From contig JALOPI010000023.1 in assembly GCA_025453975.1 (NCBI GenBank), positions 1 to 53,202 of the forward strand: a stretch of 53,202 nucleotides of DNA. The letters are read 5' to 3'. Of this stretch, positions 1 to 9,455 are shown piece by piece. The position numbers and the translations under genes are program-made. Within the stretch, counting starts at the first letter, position 1, and the number at the start of each line of letters is the position of its first letter. The stretch comes from Syntrophobacteraceae bacterium. Its GTDB lineage: Bacteria; Desulfobacterota; Syntrophobacteria; Syntrophobacterales; Syntrophobacteraceae. The notes under the pieces are model-generated. The model made no database searches and was not told the DNA's origin. It was given only the letters and a program-made list of their open reading frames with translations.

Positions 1-303
1 CGGACTGATCCCTCCCGCTATGGCCGCCGCTCCGATGGCCTTCATGGGCTGAATGGGGATGGGGGTCCTGTAATGAATCCCGCCGGCGAGGAGGCAGATT
101 CCAAACATGAACAGCAGCCCGAGAGGGTCGACCTTGACGATGGTGATGTAGGCCACCACGAAAGGAATCAGCGTGCCGATGTCACCGAAGGCTCCCGCCC
201 ATTCCATCTTGTTGTAAAGGTTCCTCCCCTTGGGCACGCCCGCGGCTTCGGACTGCGCGCCGCCCCCATCCTCGATCCGTCCGACCAGTCCTTCCGTTGA
301 CAT
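1..303 (-). CDS. Putative molybdate/sulfate transporter (MOT1-type), 5' part only
   Basis: This gene runs off the left edge of the window; the first 101 residues are visible. After a hydrophilic N-terminus of about 33 residues it reads EWAGAFGDIGTLIPFVVAYI, then a second hydrophobic stretch and the segment YRTPIPIQPMKAIGAAAIAGG. The GDIGTLIP and P-I-Q-P-M-K-A-I motifs are typical of the MOT1/SulP-like membrane family that imports molybdate or sulfate. The ATG at 303 has an AAAGGAGG ribosome site a few bases upstream. Substrate choice between molybdate and sulfate cannot be made from this fragment. Confidence 0.82.
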   Translation of the reverse strand, partial: MSTEGLVGRIEDGGGAQSEAAGVPKGRNLYNKMEWAGAFGDIGTLIPFVVAYITIVKVDPLGLLFMFGICLLAGGIHYRTPIPIQPMKAIGAAAIAGGISP

Positions 304-810
304 GGCAGCCTCCTTTCCCCTCTTGAGATCCAGATTCACTCGCGCCCGCGCGGACGACCAGAAACCGGAAAGCTTGGATGCACAAGGAACCCTTGACCTA
401 CCTGGCAGTGATCACGAGCCGGGATGACGCGGAAGATCAGCTTGATCATGCGCCCCGACACGCATTTCAGGCCCTGTGACAGCACAGCCGGTCCACGCCG
501 ATGACTCCCCCTTCCTAAAAACACCTTCAAAGAATCCCCTTTCAATCATCTAAACCACCTGACAGGGGAAAACTTGCGCGGACCGGGAAACTTTCCTTTC
601 CCCAGGGCGACTTTGCCGGGGCGTCGGAAGCGTGATCCACAAAGCGGCGAGACCGGCTCGAAGGCGAGGGGGGGCGACGGATCGGGCTTCCATCGTCAGG
701 GCAGGGGGCTGGAACAGGAGGGGGATGAATCTGGGGCCTCGACCGGCTTCGAGCCAGGAGGAAGGAGGATCGGCATCCCGCCGGCCGGTGGGGCTTTCCA
801 GCGAGGGAGA
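304..810. other. Intergenic stretch without a supported gene
   Basis: Only short ORFs of low-complexity, arginine- or proline-rich composition occur here on either strand. None has a convincing ribosome site or recognisable domain. It presumably holds the promoter of the minus-strand transporter gene, but I could not pick a clear -35/-10 pair. Confidence 0.4.
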
Positions 811-933
811 TCAGGTCAGCTTCACCTGGATTCGGGCTGTGTGATGGCCGCTCGAAATCTCGACGGTCACCCCGTTCCGCGGGTTCAGCTTTTCACCCAC
901 CGAGCGGTTGAGGCAGAGCACGTTCTCAGGCAT
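811..933 (-). CDS. Small CsrA-like protein (40 aa)
   Basis: A 40-residue ORF begins MPENVLCLNRSVGEKLN and ends ARIQVKLT. Its pattern VLCLNRSVGEKL, then VTVEI, then ARIQV lines up by eye with the N-terminal half of the RNA-binding regulator CsrA, whose usual pattern is L-x-L-T-R-x-V-G-E, then V-x-V, then V-R-I/L-G. A normal CsrA is about 60-75 residues, so this one is short and lacks the C-terminal helix. Its ATG overlaps the stop of the upstream ORF by eight bases (ATGCCTGA). That fits translational coupling, or a frameshift splitting one longer gene. Function is an inference from pattern only. Confidence 0.4.
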   Translation of the reverse strand: MPENVLCLNRSVGEKLNPRNGVTVEISSGHHTARIQVKLT

Positions 934-1075
934 CTGCCCAGATGTTCACCAGGAGATTGTCCCCCTTGTAGAGGAATTTGAGATTGGGCCGGTTCTGCTT
1001 TTCCGCCACCCAGGTGCCGGTGTCGGTCATGAAATGACCTTGCTCGTCGTGGGCCCGCTTCGGGGTCGCCGTCAT
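926..1075 (-). CDS. Small hypothetical protein (49 aa) overlapping the CsrA-like ORF
   Basis: This 49-residue ORF reads in part TWVAEKQNRPNLKFLYKGDN and ends VNIWADA. It does not resemble a shadow frame: it has ordinary residue composition and alternating beta-like segments. It ends inside the start of the next small ORF on the same strand. An in-frame stop upstream limits the start to the ATG at 1075; a second ATG lies 16 codons in. Either the two ORFs form a tiny coupled operon or they are one 85-90 residue protein broken by a frameshift. I do not recognise a family. Confidence 0.35.
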   Translation of the reverse strand: MTATPKRAHDEQGHFMTDTGTWVAEKQNRPNLKFLYKGDNLLVNIWADA

Positions 1076-1317
1076 GGATCCATCTTCTCATGGCTTCCCC
1101 AGTCTTCCACGTCTCCATCGTTTTGGCGCAGGATTCCCGCCCTCGGCGCTGGCCACCGCAAGGCAATCATGACCACCGACAGCGTTTGTGGTATGTCACC
1201 TTTGATACAGCGATCAACGAAAATTCAGGGGCTTGTCCAGCTCAGAGGTCATGAGAAGGCCTTCCCGATGGTGCGAAGAGCGCCGGCAGGGCCTGGGATA
1301 AGGCGGCACGTGACCCA

Positions 1318-1773
1318 TCACCAGCCGCCGACGCCCGCGGACTCGTTGCCGTCCGCGGCCCCCTTGCCTTCCCAGCTGGACAGCTCCTCGATGCAGGGGC
1401 GTATGCCCCCGAGGGCGTTGGTCAGGCAGCCCGTGATGCTGTAGTAGGCCTGACGCGTCATGCCCAGCTTCCAGGCGATGAGGGACTCCAGCATGCTCCG
1501 GGCGTCGTTGATCTCGCCCAGGGTGGGGATGAGCAGCTCCTCGATGAATAGAATATCCTCGGTGTGCACCCTGCACAGATTCACCTCGTTCCAGGACTCC
1601 TCGAGCTTCTGGAGCATGGAGGCGTCCACAGACCCCTCCTCCATGGTTTCGCGGCATTCCTCCAGCAGCTGGGAAGCTTTCACCAGGTGCTCCACCGCGG
1701 AGAAGAGGTCGGCGGGGGCGAGGGGATGAGAGGGCTCTGTCTTGCGGAGCAGATGGAATTGATCGAGCAGCAT
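1318..1773 (-). CDS. Hypothetical helical protein (151 aa)
   Basis: Unknown protein of 151 residues with no signal peptide or membrane segment. It is rich in Leu, Glu and Met and probably mostly alpha-helical, for example SAVEHLVKASQLLEECRETM and LGEINDARSMLESLIAWKLG. The C-terminal 20 residues are Gly-rich. The ATG at 1773 is preceded by GGAAGGA at good spacing. The frame stays open back to a stop near 1803 but has no other ATG. No family recognised; composition argues that it is a real gene. Confidence 0.6.
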   Translation of the reverse strand: MLLDQFHLLRKTEPSHPLAPADLFSAVEHLVKASQLLEECRETMEEGSVDASMLQKLEESWNEVNLCRVHTEDILFIEELLIPTLGEINDARSMLESLIAWKLGMTRQAYYSITGCLTNALGGIRPCIEELSSWEGKGAADGNESAGVGGW

Positions 1774-2001
1774 CAGGATCCTTCCGTTGACGTAGGGCTT
1801 CCATTATGACATTTTCGACCCCAAGTTGATACTCTCTCCCGCATGAGGTTCCCGGTTTCGAGCTTCTGGCTTCTGGGCGAATGAGCCTCGGCGTCCAGAT
1901 GCGCCAGTGCCGTCCGGGCGGCTGCCATGAGCCGGCACCCGGGCCATCTCCATGATCCTGGCAGCTTCATGACCCTGAATGCCATCAGAAAGGAGCACGC
2001 C

Positions 2002-4053
2002 ATGCCCACCGTGTTTTTCGGCACCAAGGAAGAGCCTGGTTTGGAATTGGAGCAGAGCGATGACCTCATCGCCGTGCGGACCCGCAGCGGGCGCTCCATC
2101 AGGAGGTCGGCGGGACCGGTGCCCTCTCCCCTCGAAGCGGAGCTGGAGGACGGGGTCCTTCTGGCTGAGTACCCCGAGGCCGGGGTTGAGGTCTATCGGG
2201 TGCCGGTCTCCCCTGGCGGGCGCTCGCTGGAGGAGCGCAAAACCGCTCTCAGGGCTTCCCCCGACGTGCGGTTCGCAGGAGGGGTCCTGGTGGATCCAGT
2301 GACCCAGGAGCCCGTTCTCTACACCGAGAATCTCTTCATCAAGTTCGTGGACACGGCGGATCCCGAGGACTGCATGGAGGTTCTCCGCGGTGCCGGTCTG
2401 ACGGTGAAGCAGGAGGTGAGATACGCGACCAACGCCTTCTTCGCCGCAGCCATGGAAGGCACGGGGCGACAGGTGTTCGACATAGCCGCGGGGCTCCTGA
2501 GGCGGGAGGATGTGGAATACTGCCATCCCGAGCTCATCAGGCCTCGAGCCCGCAAGGGCATCTTTCCCCAGCAGTGGCATTTGCGGAAGACCACCGTCAA
2601 TGGGGTGGTCATCGATGCCCACGGCAATGTGGAGGCCGCCCACGAGATCAGCCGGGGTGAGGGGGTCACCATCGCCGTGATCGATGACGGCATCGACATC
2701 GACCACGTGGAGCTGTCCGGGGCCGACAAGGTCGTGGCACCGCGGGATGCAACGCTCCAGAGCAACGACCCTCGTCCCAAGGACCCCCAGCCGGGCTTCA
2801 CCGACGACCACGGCACCGCCTGCGCGGGGGTGGCCTGCGCCAACGGAATCAGCGGGGCATCGGGTGTGGCCCCCAGAGCCAGGCTCATGCCCATTCGGCT
2901 GGCATCGGGTCTGGGGTCCCAGCGTGAGGCGGATGCCTTCATCTGGGCCGCCGAAAACGGCGCCGATGTCATTTCCTGCAGCTGGGGGCCGCCGGACGGC
3001 CGCTGGTGGAATCCCGGCGACCCGAGGCATGGTCAGGTGTTTCCGCTGCCGGCATCCACCCGGCTGGCCATCGACTACTGCACTCAGAAGGGACGCTCGG
3101 GCAAGGGATGCGTCGTCTGCTTTGCCGCGGGCAATGGAAATGAATCCGTGGACCATGACGGATACGCCAGCTACTCCAAGGTGATCGCCGTGGCCGCGTG
3201 CAACGACCGGGGCACGCGGAGCGTTTACAGCGATTACGGTCAAGCCGTCTGGTGCGCGTTTCCGAGCAGTGACATGGGGCACCCGCCGTTCCAGCATGCG
3301 AATCCCCTCACCCCCGGCATCTGGACGACGGACCGTATCGGCCCTCGCGGGTATAACTCGGGCAGCCTGGCCGACGGGGATGCGGCCGGAGACTACACCC
3401 ACGGCTTCGGCGGTACGTCCAGCGCCTGTCCTGGAGTCGCGGGAGTGGCCGCGCTGGTGCTGTCCGTCAATCCGGCCCTGCGGTGGAGCGAGGTGAAGGA
3501 TATCCTGAAGCGCGCCTGCGACAGGATCGATCCCCGGGGTGGAGACTACGACGCGGACGGGCACAGTCCCAAGTACGGTTACGGCAGGCTGAACGCCCGC
3601 ACCGCCGTCGAGCTGGCCAGACCTCAGCCGCGGAGTGGAATCAGCATCAGCCGGGTTTTCGACGCGCCGATCCCGGACCTCCAGACGGTGTCCTTCCTGC
3701 TGAATGTGGCTGACGACACGCCGGTCGATCTCGTGAGTGTCGGCCTGGAGCTGAAGCACACCTACATCGGGGACCTGGTCATTTCGGTGAGACCTCCGGT
3801 CGGGACAGGCGTCGGCCCCATCGTGCTCCATCAGCGGGAGGGCGGCCCGGCCAGGGACCTGAGCAAGACCTACGATGCGGCCACGACTCCGGCGCTGGCG
3901 GCGCTGGCGGGCAAGAGCTGCAGGGGAAAGTGGACGCTGGTGGTCCGAGACGCGGCGGCCCAGGACTTCGGAACCCTTGTGTCATTCTCCCTGATGCTTT
4001 CCTTTGTCCACCCTGACCGGGCGCCGGGGGAGACTTCCGGGCCGGCGTCCTGA
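2002..4053 (+). CDS. Subtilisin-like serine protease (S8) with C-terminal P/homo-B domain
   Basis: This is a 683-residue subtilase. Residues about 105-190 look like a fervidolysin-type propeptide (LFIKFVD to CHPELI). The catalytic domain spans about 190-535, with Asp228 in VIDDGIDID, His270 in DDHGTACAGVA, the oxyanion Asn378 in FAAGNGN and Ser473 in GGTSSACPGVAG, so the triad is complete. Residues about 545-675 match a proprotein-convertase P domain (TYIGDLVISVRPP, then GKWTLVVRDAAAQDFGTL). The ATG at 2002 is preceded by AAAGGAG at six bases; two upstream in-frame ATGs lack a site. With this start there is no evident signal peptide, which is unusual for the family. Substrate unknown. Confidence 0.9.
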   Translation: MPTVFFGTKEEPGLELEQSDDLIAVRTRSGRSIRRSAGPVPSPLEAELEDGVLLAEYPEAGVEVYRVPVSPGGRSLEERKTALRASPDVRFAGGVLVDPVTQEPVLYTENLFIKFVDTADPEDCMEVLRGAGLTVKQEVRYATNAFFAAAMEGTGRQVFDIAAGLLRREDVEYCHPELIRPRARKGIFPQQWHLRKTTVNGVVIDAHGNVEAAHEISRGEGVTIAVIDDGIDIDHVELSGADKVVAPRDATLQSNDPRPKDPQPGFTDDHGTACAGVACANGISGASGVAPRARLMPIRLASGLGSQREADAFIWAAENGADVISCSWGPPDGRWWNPGDPRHGQVFPLPASTRLAIDYCTQKGRSGKGCVVCFAAGNGNESVDHDGYASYSKVIAVAACNDRGTRSVYSDYGQAVWCAFPSSDMGHPPFQHANPLTPGIWTTDRIGPRGYNSGSLADGDAAGDYTHGFGGTSSACPGVAGVAALVLSVNPALRWSEVKDILKRACDRIDPRGGDYDADGHSPKYGYGRLNARTAVELARPQPRSGISISRVFDAPIPDLQTVSFLLNVADDTPVDLVSVGLELKHTYIGDLVISVRPPVGTGVGPIVLHQREGGPARDLSKTYDAATTPALAALAGKSCRGKWTLVVRDAAAQDFGTLVSFSLMLSFVHPDRAPGETSGPAS

Positions 4054-4282
4054 CCCCCGGAGATCCGGGCCGGAGGAGAAACCGCGACCAGGAGGCCGTT
4101 GTCGGAGAACCCCAGGTGAGTTATCTGATGATGAGCGGGAAGGCTCGAAACCGCCCGGCGAGCACCCACGAGGATTCCATGAACCGGCGCCTGACCGCGG
4201 GCCATGACTTCAACGTCCACCCCAATCCGCCGTGGGGGGCGCACACTCGACATCAGCCGAGCGATATGCAGGAGCGATGACC

Positions 4283-7200
4283 ATGCGGCGAGAAGGGACT
4301 GGCTTTCCCAGAGTACTCCGCGGCAGCATCGCCAGGCAGATTGTCCTTCTGCTGCTGGCCTTCGCCATCCTTCCCATGCTGGTGCTGGCCGGTCTGGTCT
4401 TCGTGATCAACGGCTCGGTCCACCACGCCGATATGGCCCGGACGCAGAGGGACGCAGCCGATCGGTTGGCCCAGGCGGTGCAAATTCAGATCCAGGGCAG
4501 CCTCAACAGCCTCCAGCTTCTCGGCGCCTCCCTCGACCCCGAGGGCCAGGACCCGTCCCGGCTGAGCCATGTTCTGTCCGGTTTCCTGACGCATCAAAGC
4601 GAATTCGAAGCCGTGACCCTGGCACGGGTGGACGGTACGGCCATCCTTCACGAATCGAGGCTTCGTGACCTCCTGGAAGGCTCGGGGGAGACGCTGGACG
4701 ATCGGAAGGAATTCCAGCAGGCTCTTCAAGGCCGGGTGGTCGTGGGAGAGGCTCGCCGGGCTCCGGCGAGCCGACTTCCGGAGCTTCGGCTCTATGTGCC
4801 GTTTCAAGGTCGGCACGACCAGGTCGTCGGGGTGGTCCGCGCGACCATGAGCATCTCCCGCATGTGGCAGCTCATTGCCCGGTCGTGTACCGTCAAGGGG
4901 GCCACGGCCTACATCGTGGACCGGGAGGGTGCGCTCATCGCATCGGACGATGGCGCGGCCATGCTCGAGGGCCGAAACATGAAGGGGATGGTCGCCGTTG
5001 AGCGCTTTCTGGCAGGCGAGGGGGGTGTTTGGGAATACAGCGGCATCCAGGCGACTCCCGTGGTGGGGGTGGTTGCCGAAACGCCCCTCACCCGCTGGGG
5101 CGTGGTGGTGGAGACCCCCTTGGAGACGGTCTACAGCCATGCCCACCATATCGGGTGGGCTCTCGGTGCGGCTTCGCTGCTCCTCGTTCTCTTCACGGGC
5201 TTCTTCGGCTGGATGTTCAGCGTGAGAGCCCTCCTCCGCCCGATTCTCTCCCTCCAGAACGACGTCCGCGTCATAGCCACCGGCGACCTGACCCACCGGA
5301 TCAGCCTCGATCGCCATGACGAGCTGGGCAGCCTGGCCGCCGATCTTTCCGTCATGGCCGAAAGTCTGCGGTCCCTCACCGTGTCCAAGGAGACGCTCAC
5401 CCTCGAGAATCAGGAGCGCCAAAAGACCGAGGTGGCACTGCGCGAGAATGAGCGCAGGCTCGCCGATATTCTCAATTTCCTGCCGGATGCGACCCTGGCC
5501 ATCGACCGGGAGAAGCGCGTCATCATTTGGAACCGGGCCATCGAGAAGATGACCGGCGTTCCGTCGGAAGCCATGCTCGGAAGCGGAAGCTACGAATATA
5601 CGATTCCCTTTTACGGGGAGCGGAGACCGCAGCTGATGGACCTCATCTGGGAGCCCGACGAGGACCTGGCCGCCCGGTATCCGCACATCAGGAGGGATGG
5701 GTCGTCGTATGAGGCGGAGGCGTTTTGTCCCGCACTCTACGGGGGGAAGGGCGCCTGGGTTTTTCTCAAGGCGTCGCCCCTTCACGACCAGCAGGGCAGC
5801 ATCGTCGGAGCCATCGAGTCCATCCGTGACGTCACGGATCACAAGCAGGCCGACGAGGCTCTCCAGCGAAGCGCGGAGCGGTTGAGATCCCTCATCGATG
5901 CGGCTCCCTTCGGGGCTCACCTCTATGAGCTGGACGAAGGGGACCGGCTCGTTTTCAGAGGCTACAACCGCTCCGCGGAACGAATCCTGGGACTGGACAA
6001 TGCCCGGTTCCTGGGCCGAACCATCGAGGAGGCCTTCCCGCCCCTCGCCCTCACGGACATTCCCGAGCGGTACCGGCGCGTCGCCGCTGGCGGGGAAGTC
6101 TTCGAGTCCAGCCAGGTGGATTACCAGCACGACGGCATTTCCGGTGTGTTTGAAGTGCACGGTTTTCAAGCGGCACCCCGGTGGATGGCGGCCTTCTTCA
6201 CCGACATCACCGAGCGCAGACGGGCTGAGGCCGAGCGGGAGAAGCTGCAGGCCCAGCTGATCCAGGCTCAGAAGATGGAATCGGTGGGGCGGCTGGCCGG
6301 GGGGGTGGCTCACGATTTCAACAACAAAATCCAGGCGATTCTCGGTTACACCTCCCTTTGTCTCAGCGAGACACCCCCGGAAAGCCAGACCCACCAATGG
6401 CTCCAGGAGATCGAAATGGCGGCGGAGCAGTCGGCGGGCCTCACGCGTCAGCTTCTCGCCTTCGCCCGCAAGCAGACCATCCGCGTGCGGGTGCTGGATC
6501 TCAACGAGACCATCACGGGAATGCTCAAAATGATCCAGCGCCTGGTGGGCGAGGACATCACGCTGGAATGGATGGGGGGCGAGGGCCTCTGGAAGGTGCG
6601 GATGGATCCCGCTCAGATCGACCAGATCGTGGCGAACCTCGTGGTCAACAGCCGCGATGCCATTTCCGGCACGGGGATCATCCGCCTGGAAACCAGAAAC
6701 GTCAGCCTGGACTCGGCGTTCTGTGACGAGCATGCCGGAGCGGCGCCTGGCCAGTATGTCGTCCTGACGGTGAGCGACACGGGATGCGGAATGAGCGGCG
6801 ACACCCTGGGCAGCATTTTCGAGCCGTTTTTCACCACCAAGGAGCTGGGCAAGGGCACCGGTCTGGGGCTGGCCACCGTCTATGGGATAGTCAAGCAGAA
6901 CGGGGGATTCCTGGAGGTCAGGAGCCAGCCGGGTCAGGGAGCGACCTTCATGATCCATCTGCCGAGGCATGAGGGAGGGGAGACCGAGGATGGCCTCGCT
7001 CCGTCGGACGATGAGCCGCGCGGGGGAAGGGAGACCGTGCTCATCGTCGAGGATGAGGAAGCCATCATCGCCCTGGGAAGAGCCATCCTGCAACGGCTGG
7101 GCTACCGGGTCCTGACCGCGGGCACCCCCCAGGAGGCCATGCGGCTCGTGGGGGATCATCCCGCGCCCATCCACCTCCTCATCACGGATGTGGTGATGCC

Positions 7201-7393
7201 GGAGATGAACGGTCGTGAGCTGGCGGATGGCCTGATTCGGATGAAGCCGGACATGAAATGCCTCTTCATGTCCGGCTACACCGCCGACGTCATTGCTCAC
7301 CGCGGGGTGCTGGACGAGGGCATTCACTTCATCCAGAAGCCCTTTTCCGTGAAGGACCTGTCGGAAGCCGTCCGGAAGATCCTGGAGGAGTGA
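4283..7393 (+). CDS. Membrane hybrid sensor histidine kinase (CACHE-HAMP-PAS-PAS-HisKA-HATPase-REC)
   Basis: A large two-component sensor of 1036 residues. A first membrane helix (about 12-37) and a second (about 293-315) flank an extracytoplasmic sensor region of roughly 250 residues, probably a dCACHE domain. HAMP follows ([20 protein letters not shown]), then two PAS domains. The HisKA phosphoacceptor is about His677 in [17 protein letters not shown]. The HATPase N and G boxes are present ([32 protein letters not shown]). A C-terminal receiver has its phosphoacceptor at about Asp969 in [13 protein letters not shown] and the conserved Lys in IQKPFS. The start at 4283 is chosen because AGGAG lies eight bases upstream; 4277 and 4232 are alternatives. 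No cognate response regulator lies next to it. Confidence 0.93.
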   Translation: MRREGTGFPRVLRGSIARQIVLLLLAFAILPMLVLAGLVFVINGSVHHADMARTQRDAADRLAQAVQIQIQGSLNSLQLLGASLDPEGQDPSRLSHVLSGFLTHQSEFEAVTLARVDGTAILHESRLRDLLEGSGETLDDRKEFQQALQGRVVVGEARRAPASRLPELRLYVPFQGRHDQVVGVVRATMSISRMWQLIARSCTVKGATAYIVDREGALIASDDGAAMLEGRNMKGMVAVERFLAGEGGVWEYSGIQATPVVGVVAETPLTRWGVVVETPLETVYSHAHHIGWALGAASLLLVLFTGFFGWMFSVRALLRPILSLQNDVRVIATGDLTHRISLDRHDELGSLAADLSVMAESLRSLTVSKETLTLENQERQKTEVALRENERRLADILNFLPDATLAIDREKRVIIWNRAIEKMTGVPSEAMLGSGSYEYTIPFYGERRPQLMDLIWEPDEDLAARYPHIRRDGSSYEAEAFCPALYGGKGAWVFLKASPLHDQQGSIVGAIESIRDVTDHKQADEALQRSAERLRSLIDAAPFGAHLYELDEGDRLVFRGYNRSAERILGLDNARFLGRTIEEAFPPLALTDIPERYRRVAAGGEVFESSQVDYQHDGISGVFEVHGFQAAPRWMAAFFTDITERRRAEAEREKLQAQLIQAQKMESVGRLAGGVAHDFNNKIQAILGYTSLCLSETPPESQTHQWLQEIEMAAEQSAGLTRQLLAFARKQTIRVRVLDLNETITGMLKMIQRLVGEDITLEWMGGEGLWKVRMDPAQIDQIVANLVVNSRDAISGTGIIRLETRNVSLDSAFCDEHAGAAPGQYVVLTVSDTGCGMSGDTLGSIFEPFFTTKELGKGTGLGLATVYGIVKQNGGFLEVRSQPGQGATFMIHLPRHEGGETEDGLAPSDDEPRGGRETVLIVEDEEAIIALGRAILQRLGYRVLTAGTPQEAMRLVGDHPAPIHLLITDVVMPEMNGRELADGLIRMKPDMKCLFMSGYTADVIAHRGVLDEGIHFIQKPFSVKDLSEAVRKILEE

Positions 7394-7579
7394 AGGGGCA
7401 TCTCCAGGGGACGTCATCGCCGGGGCCAGGTCCGGGAGAGCCCCCAGCGACACCTCCCGCCCGTGCCATTCCCGATGGGCATCGCGGAAGCCTGGAAGAG
7501 GGAGGGCTGGCAGCGGATCCCGCCTGCCCACGGCTTTATGGGCTCCGGTATGGAAAGAAGAGAGAAAGGAGATCGTTGG

Positions 7580-8557
7580 ATGGTTCAACGTTCAGGGACA
7601 TTTTGCTGGCTGTGCAGCCTGGCGGTGATCCTCGCCCTCGGCGGGGGATCGGCCCGGGCGGCCGGGGAGGTGGTATCCTCAACGTCCCGGTTCTTCCTGG
7701 CTGGGGACGGCCGGCTTCACATCCAAAGCGTCAAGAACGGCAGGGTGATCGATGTCCAGTTCGTCAACGGCGATGGCTCCCTGAACGAGGCTGCCCTGGC
7801 CCGCATCGGTGAAGTGCTCGACTTCTCGCCAGGGCATGGTGTCGACCGCATCTCCCCCCGGCTGCTGTTCATGCTGGATCACTTCTCGGACCGGGTGGCA
7901 CCGGGCAAGGTCATTCGCCTCACCTCGGGCTATCGCAGCCCGGAATACAACGAGAAGCTGCGGAATGCCGGTGGCAATGTGGCCTCCACCAGCCTCCACC
8001 AGGACGGGATGGCCATGGATTTCCACATCGACGGGATCGGCGGGAGAGACCTCTGGAAGCTCATCAAGGAAGCGGATTGCTGCGGAGTGGGCCACTACGG
8101 CGGGGCCGACGTTCACCTGGACGTGGCCAGGCCCAGGTTCTGGGAGGCGGCCACTTCGAAGGTGAGGACCGGCGAAAGCGAGCACAATCGCCGAATTTAC
8201 CTCACAACGGACTTCGACCGGTATCGGCCTGGCGACAGGGTGAATCTTTCCCTCGTCTCCATCAGTGACTTCGGATTCGGGCTCGCCGGCACGGCCTGGC
8301 TGGTGAGGGACAGGGAAGGCGAGGAGAAGGCTCGGGAGGTCCAGCTGCTGGGGCCCGCCGATGCTTCGTGCCACCCGGTCACGGACCGGGTGTCCGCCCG
8401 CGCCGTCTTCCTGCGGCTTCCCCAGGGGGCGGACGCGGGGCGCTACAGGATCCGGACGGATTTCTGCCGGCGCCCCTTCGACGACATGCCGCCGAAGGCC
8501 ATCTCCAACGAGATCGAAATCACGGGAAACATCCCAGCAGGTGGAGACCCTCGCTGA
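7580..8557 (+). CDS. Exported M15/DUF882-type murein peptidase
   Basis: This 325-residue protein begins with a signal peptide (hydrophobic core about residues 8-20, cleavage probably after ARA at 25-27). The central part has the Zn-peptidase pattern of the DUF882/YcbK branch of M15: TSGYRSPEYNEKLR, then SLHQDGMAMDFHI with His140 and Asp147, and VHLDV with His179. Such enzymes cleave peptide cross-links in periplasmic murein. The C-terminal 120 residues form an extra domain I do not recognise. AAAGGAG precedes the ATG at 7580; the longer ORF upstream lacks a site. The stop overlaps the convergent LysE gene by 38 bases. Confidence 0.85.
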   Translation: MVQRSGTFCWLCSLAVILALGGGSARAAGEVVSSTSRFFLAGDGRLHIQSVKNGRVIDVQFVNGDGSLNEAALARIGEVLDFSPGHGVDRISPRLLFMLDHFSDRVAPGKVIRLTSGYRSPEYNEKLRNAGGNVASTSLHQDGMAMDFHIDGIGGRDLWKLIKEADCCGVGHYGGADVHLDVARPRFWEAATSKVRTGESEHNRRIYLTTDFDRYRPGDRVNLSLVSISDFGFGLAGTAWLVRDREGEEKAREVQLLGPADASCHPVTDRVSARAVFLRLPQGADAGRYRIRTDFCRRPFDDMPPKAISNEIEITGNIPAGGDPR

Positions 8558-9155
8558 AAAGGAGAGCGGCAAAAATCAGCAGCAGAGCCCCGAGAAACCT
8601 CGGGATCCATTGGCGCAGCCGTCCGCCCGCCCTCGACCCGTACTTCCCGGAGAGGATCGCCAGAAGCACCTTGGAGCCGATGAGGCAAAGGTAAAAGCCG
8701 ACCAGGAATGCCGCCGATGCCGGGGGTGACTCATCCCAGGCCTTGACCATCAGGGGTGCCCCCACCGTCAGCCAGAAAAGGTAAGGGTGGGGACTGAGAA
8801 GATTGACGAGGGCTCCCCGCCCCAGCGACCGCGGGGATAGCGCGGGAAGCTGCGTCGACACCACCCCGGCCCTGAGGCTGTCGACGGCCAGGCGAAGCAC
8901 GAACACCCCTCCAGCGAGGGAAATGACTCCCAGAAGAGGCTCCGAGCCGGCGAGTCTCCGAAGCACGAGGAATGAGACCAGGATGATGGGCAGGTCCGTC
9001 ACGAGGGGGGCCATGGCCACCTTGACCCCTTCTCGAAGGCCGTGGCGGATCGTCTGGGAGATGACGAGGGCCAGAAGCGGTCCGGGAGAGAAGCCCGCCG
9101 ACAAGCCCAGGAGAATGCCGGAGCCCAGATAGGTGGCTACAAGGGAGATCGCCAT
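8520..9155 (-). CDS. LysE-family transporter/exporter
   Basis: A 211-residue membrane protein with about six hydrophobic segments. It starts MAISLVATYLGSGILLGLSA and continues with GFSPGPLLALVISQTIRHG, the conserved N-terminal motif (PGP...) of the LysE/RhtB exporters of amino acids and related small molecules. NLLSPHPYLFWLTVGAPL matches the second conserved region. The ATG at 9155 starts right before the first helix; no strong ribosome site is visible there. Upstream in-frame codons encode a non-homologous tail and were left out. It is convergent with the murein peptidase gene. Substrate unknown. Confidence 0.85.
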   Translation of the reverse strand: MAISLVATYLGSGILLGLSAGFSPGPLLALVISQTIRHGLREGVKVAMAPLVTDLPIILVSFLVLRRLAGSEPLLGVISLAGGVFVLRLAVDSLRAGVVSTQLPALSPRSLGRGALVNLLSPHPYLFWLTVGAPLMVKAWDESPPASAAFLVGFYLCLIGSKVLLAILSGKYGSRAGGRLRQWIPRFLGALLLIFAALLFSEGLHLLGCFP

Positions 9156-9262
9156 GGTTGATGACCCATGACTCGCGTGAGCGGACGGGCGATGGCAGCC
9201 GGAGCTGGGTTCCCGGCCCCGCAGTGCGAGCCCCTCGGAGGAAGGGCGTGGGGCCGGGAAGT

Positions 9263-9280
9263 CTCCTGGCATGCCAGGAG
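9263..9280. repeat. 18-bp perfect palindrome
   Basis: CTCCTGGCATGCCAGGAG is its own reverse complement. It lies upstream of the LysE start (9155, minus strand) and touches the left end of the MITE-like element, so it could be an operator for that gene or simply a part of the repeat. Confidence 0.35.
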
Positions 9281-9406
9281 GCTGTCCGAGAACGGTCATT
9301 TGGAGCGATAGCGGTAGATCTCGATTTTCGCGATCACGGGACTTTTCGAGATTTCTCTCTTCCCCACGCTGCCTTCGAAATGACAGGAAAGAATCATCGG
9401 ACAGCC
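9280..9406. repeat. MITE-like intergenic element with 10-bp terminal inverted repeats
   Basis: The ends GGCTGTCCGA (9280-9289) and TCGGACAGCC (9397-9406) are perfect inverted repeats around a 107-bp AT-richer interior. Inner parts also pair partly, for example GTCATTT near the left end with AAATGAC near the right end. An 18-bp perfect palindrome, CTCCTGGCATGCCAGGAG, abuts the left end at 9263-9280. A partly similar sequence, AGGAGGCTGTACGAAAACG, occurs after the fadE gene near 22071. The layout fits a small non-coding dispersed repeat. No ORF inside. Confidence 0.5.
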
Positions 9407-9455
9407 ACCTGGTGCTTCCCAAGGTTCAGAACGACAGATTTAAACCGATCGCCGA

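Noticed and set aside
1214..1804. 196-codon minus-strand frame overlapping the 151-residue hypothetical
   Set aside because: Arg/Pro/His-rich shadow; the 151-residue frame has natural helical composition and a ribosome site.
1804..3831. 675-codon open frame antisense to the subtilase
   Set aside because: Shadow frame; the plus-strand protease has an intact catalytic triad and good ribosome site.
4253..7588. 1111-codon open frame antisense to the histidine kinase
   Set aside because: It lies fully opposite a gene with clear domains, has His/Gly/Pro/Arg-rich composition typical of a GC-driven shadow frame, and shows no domain of its own.
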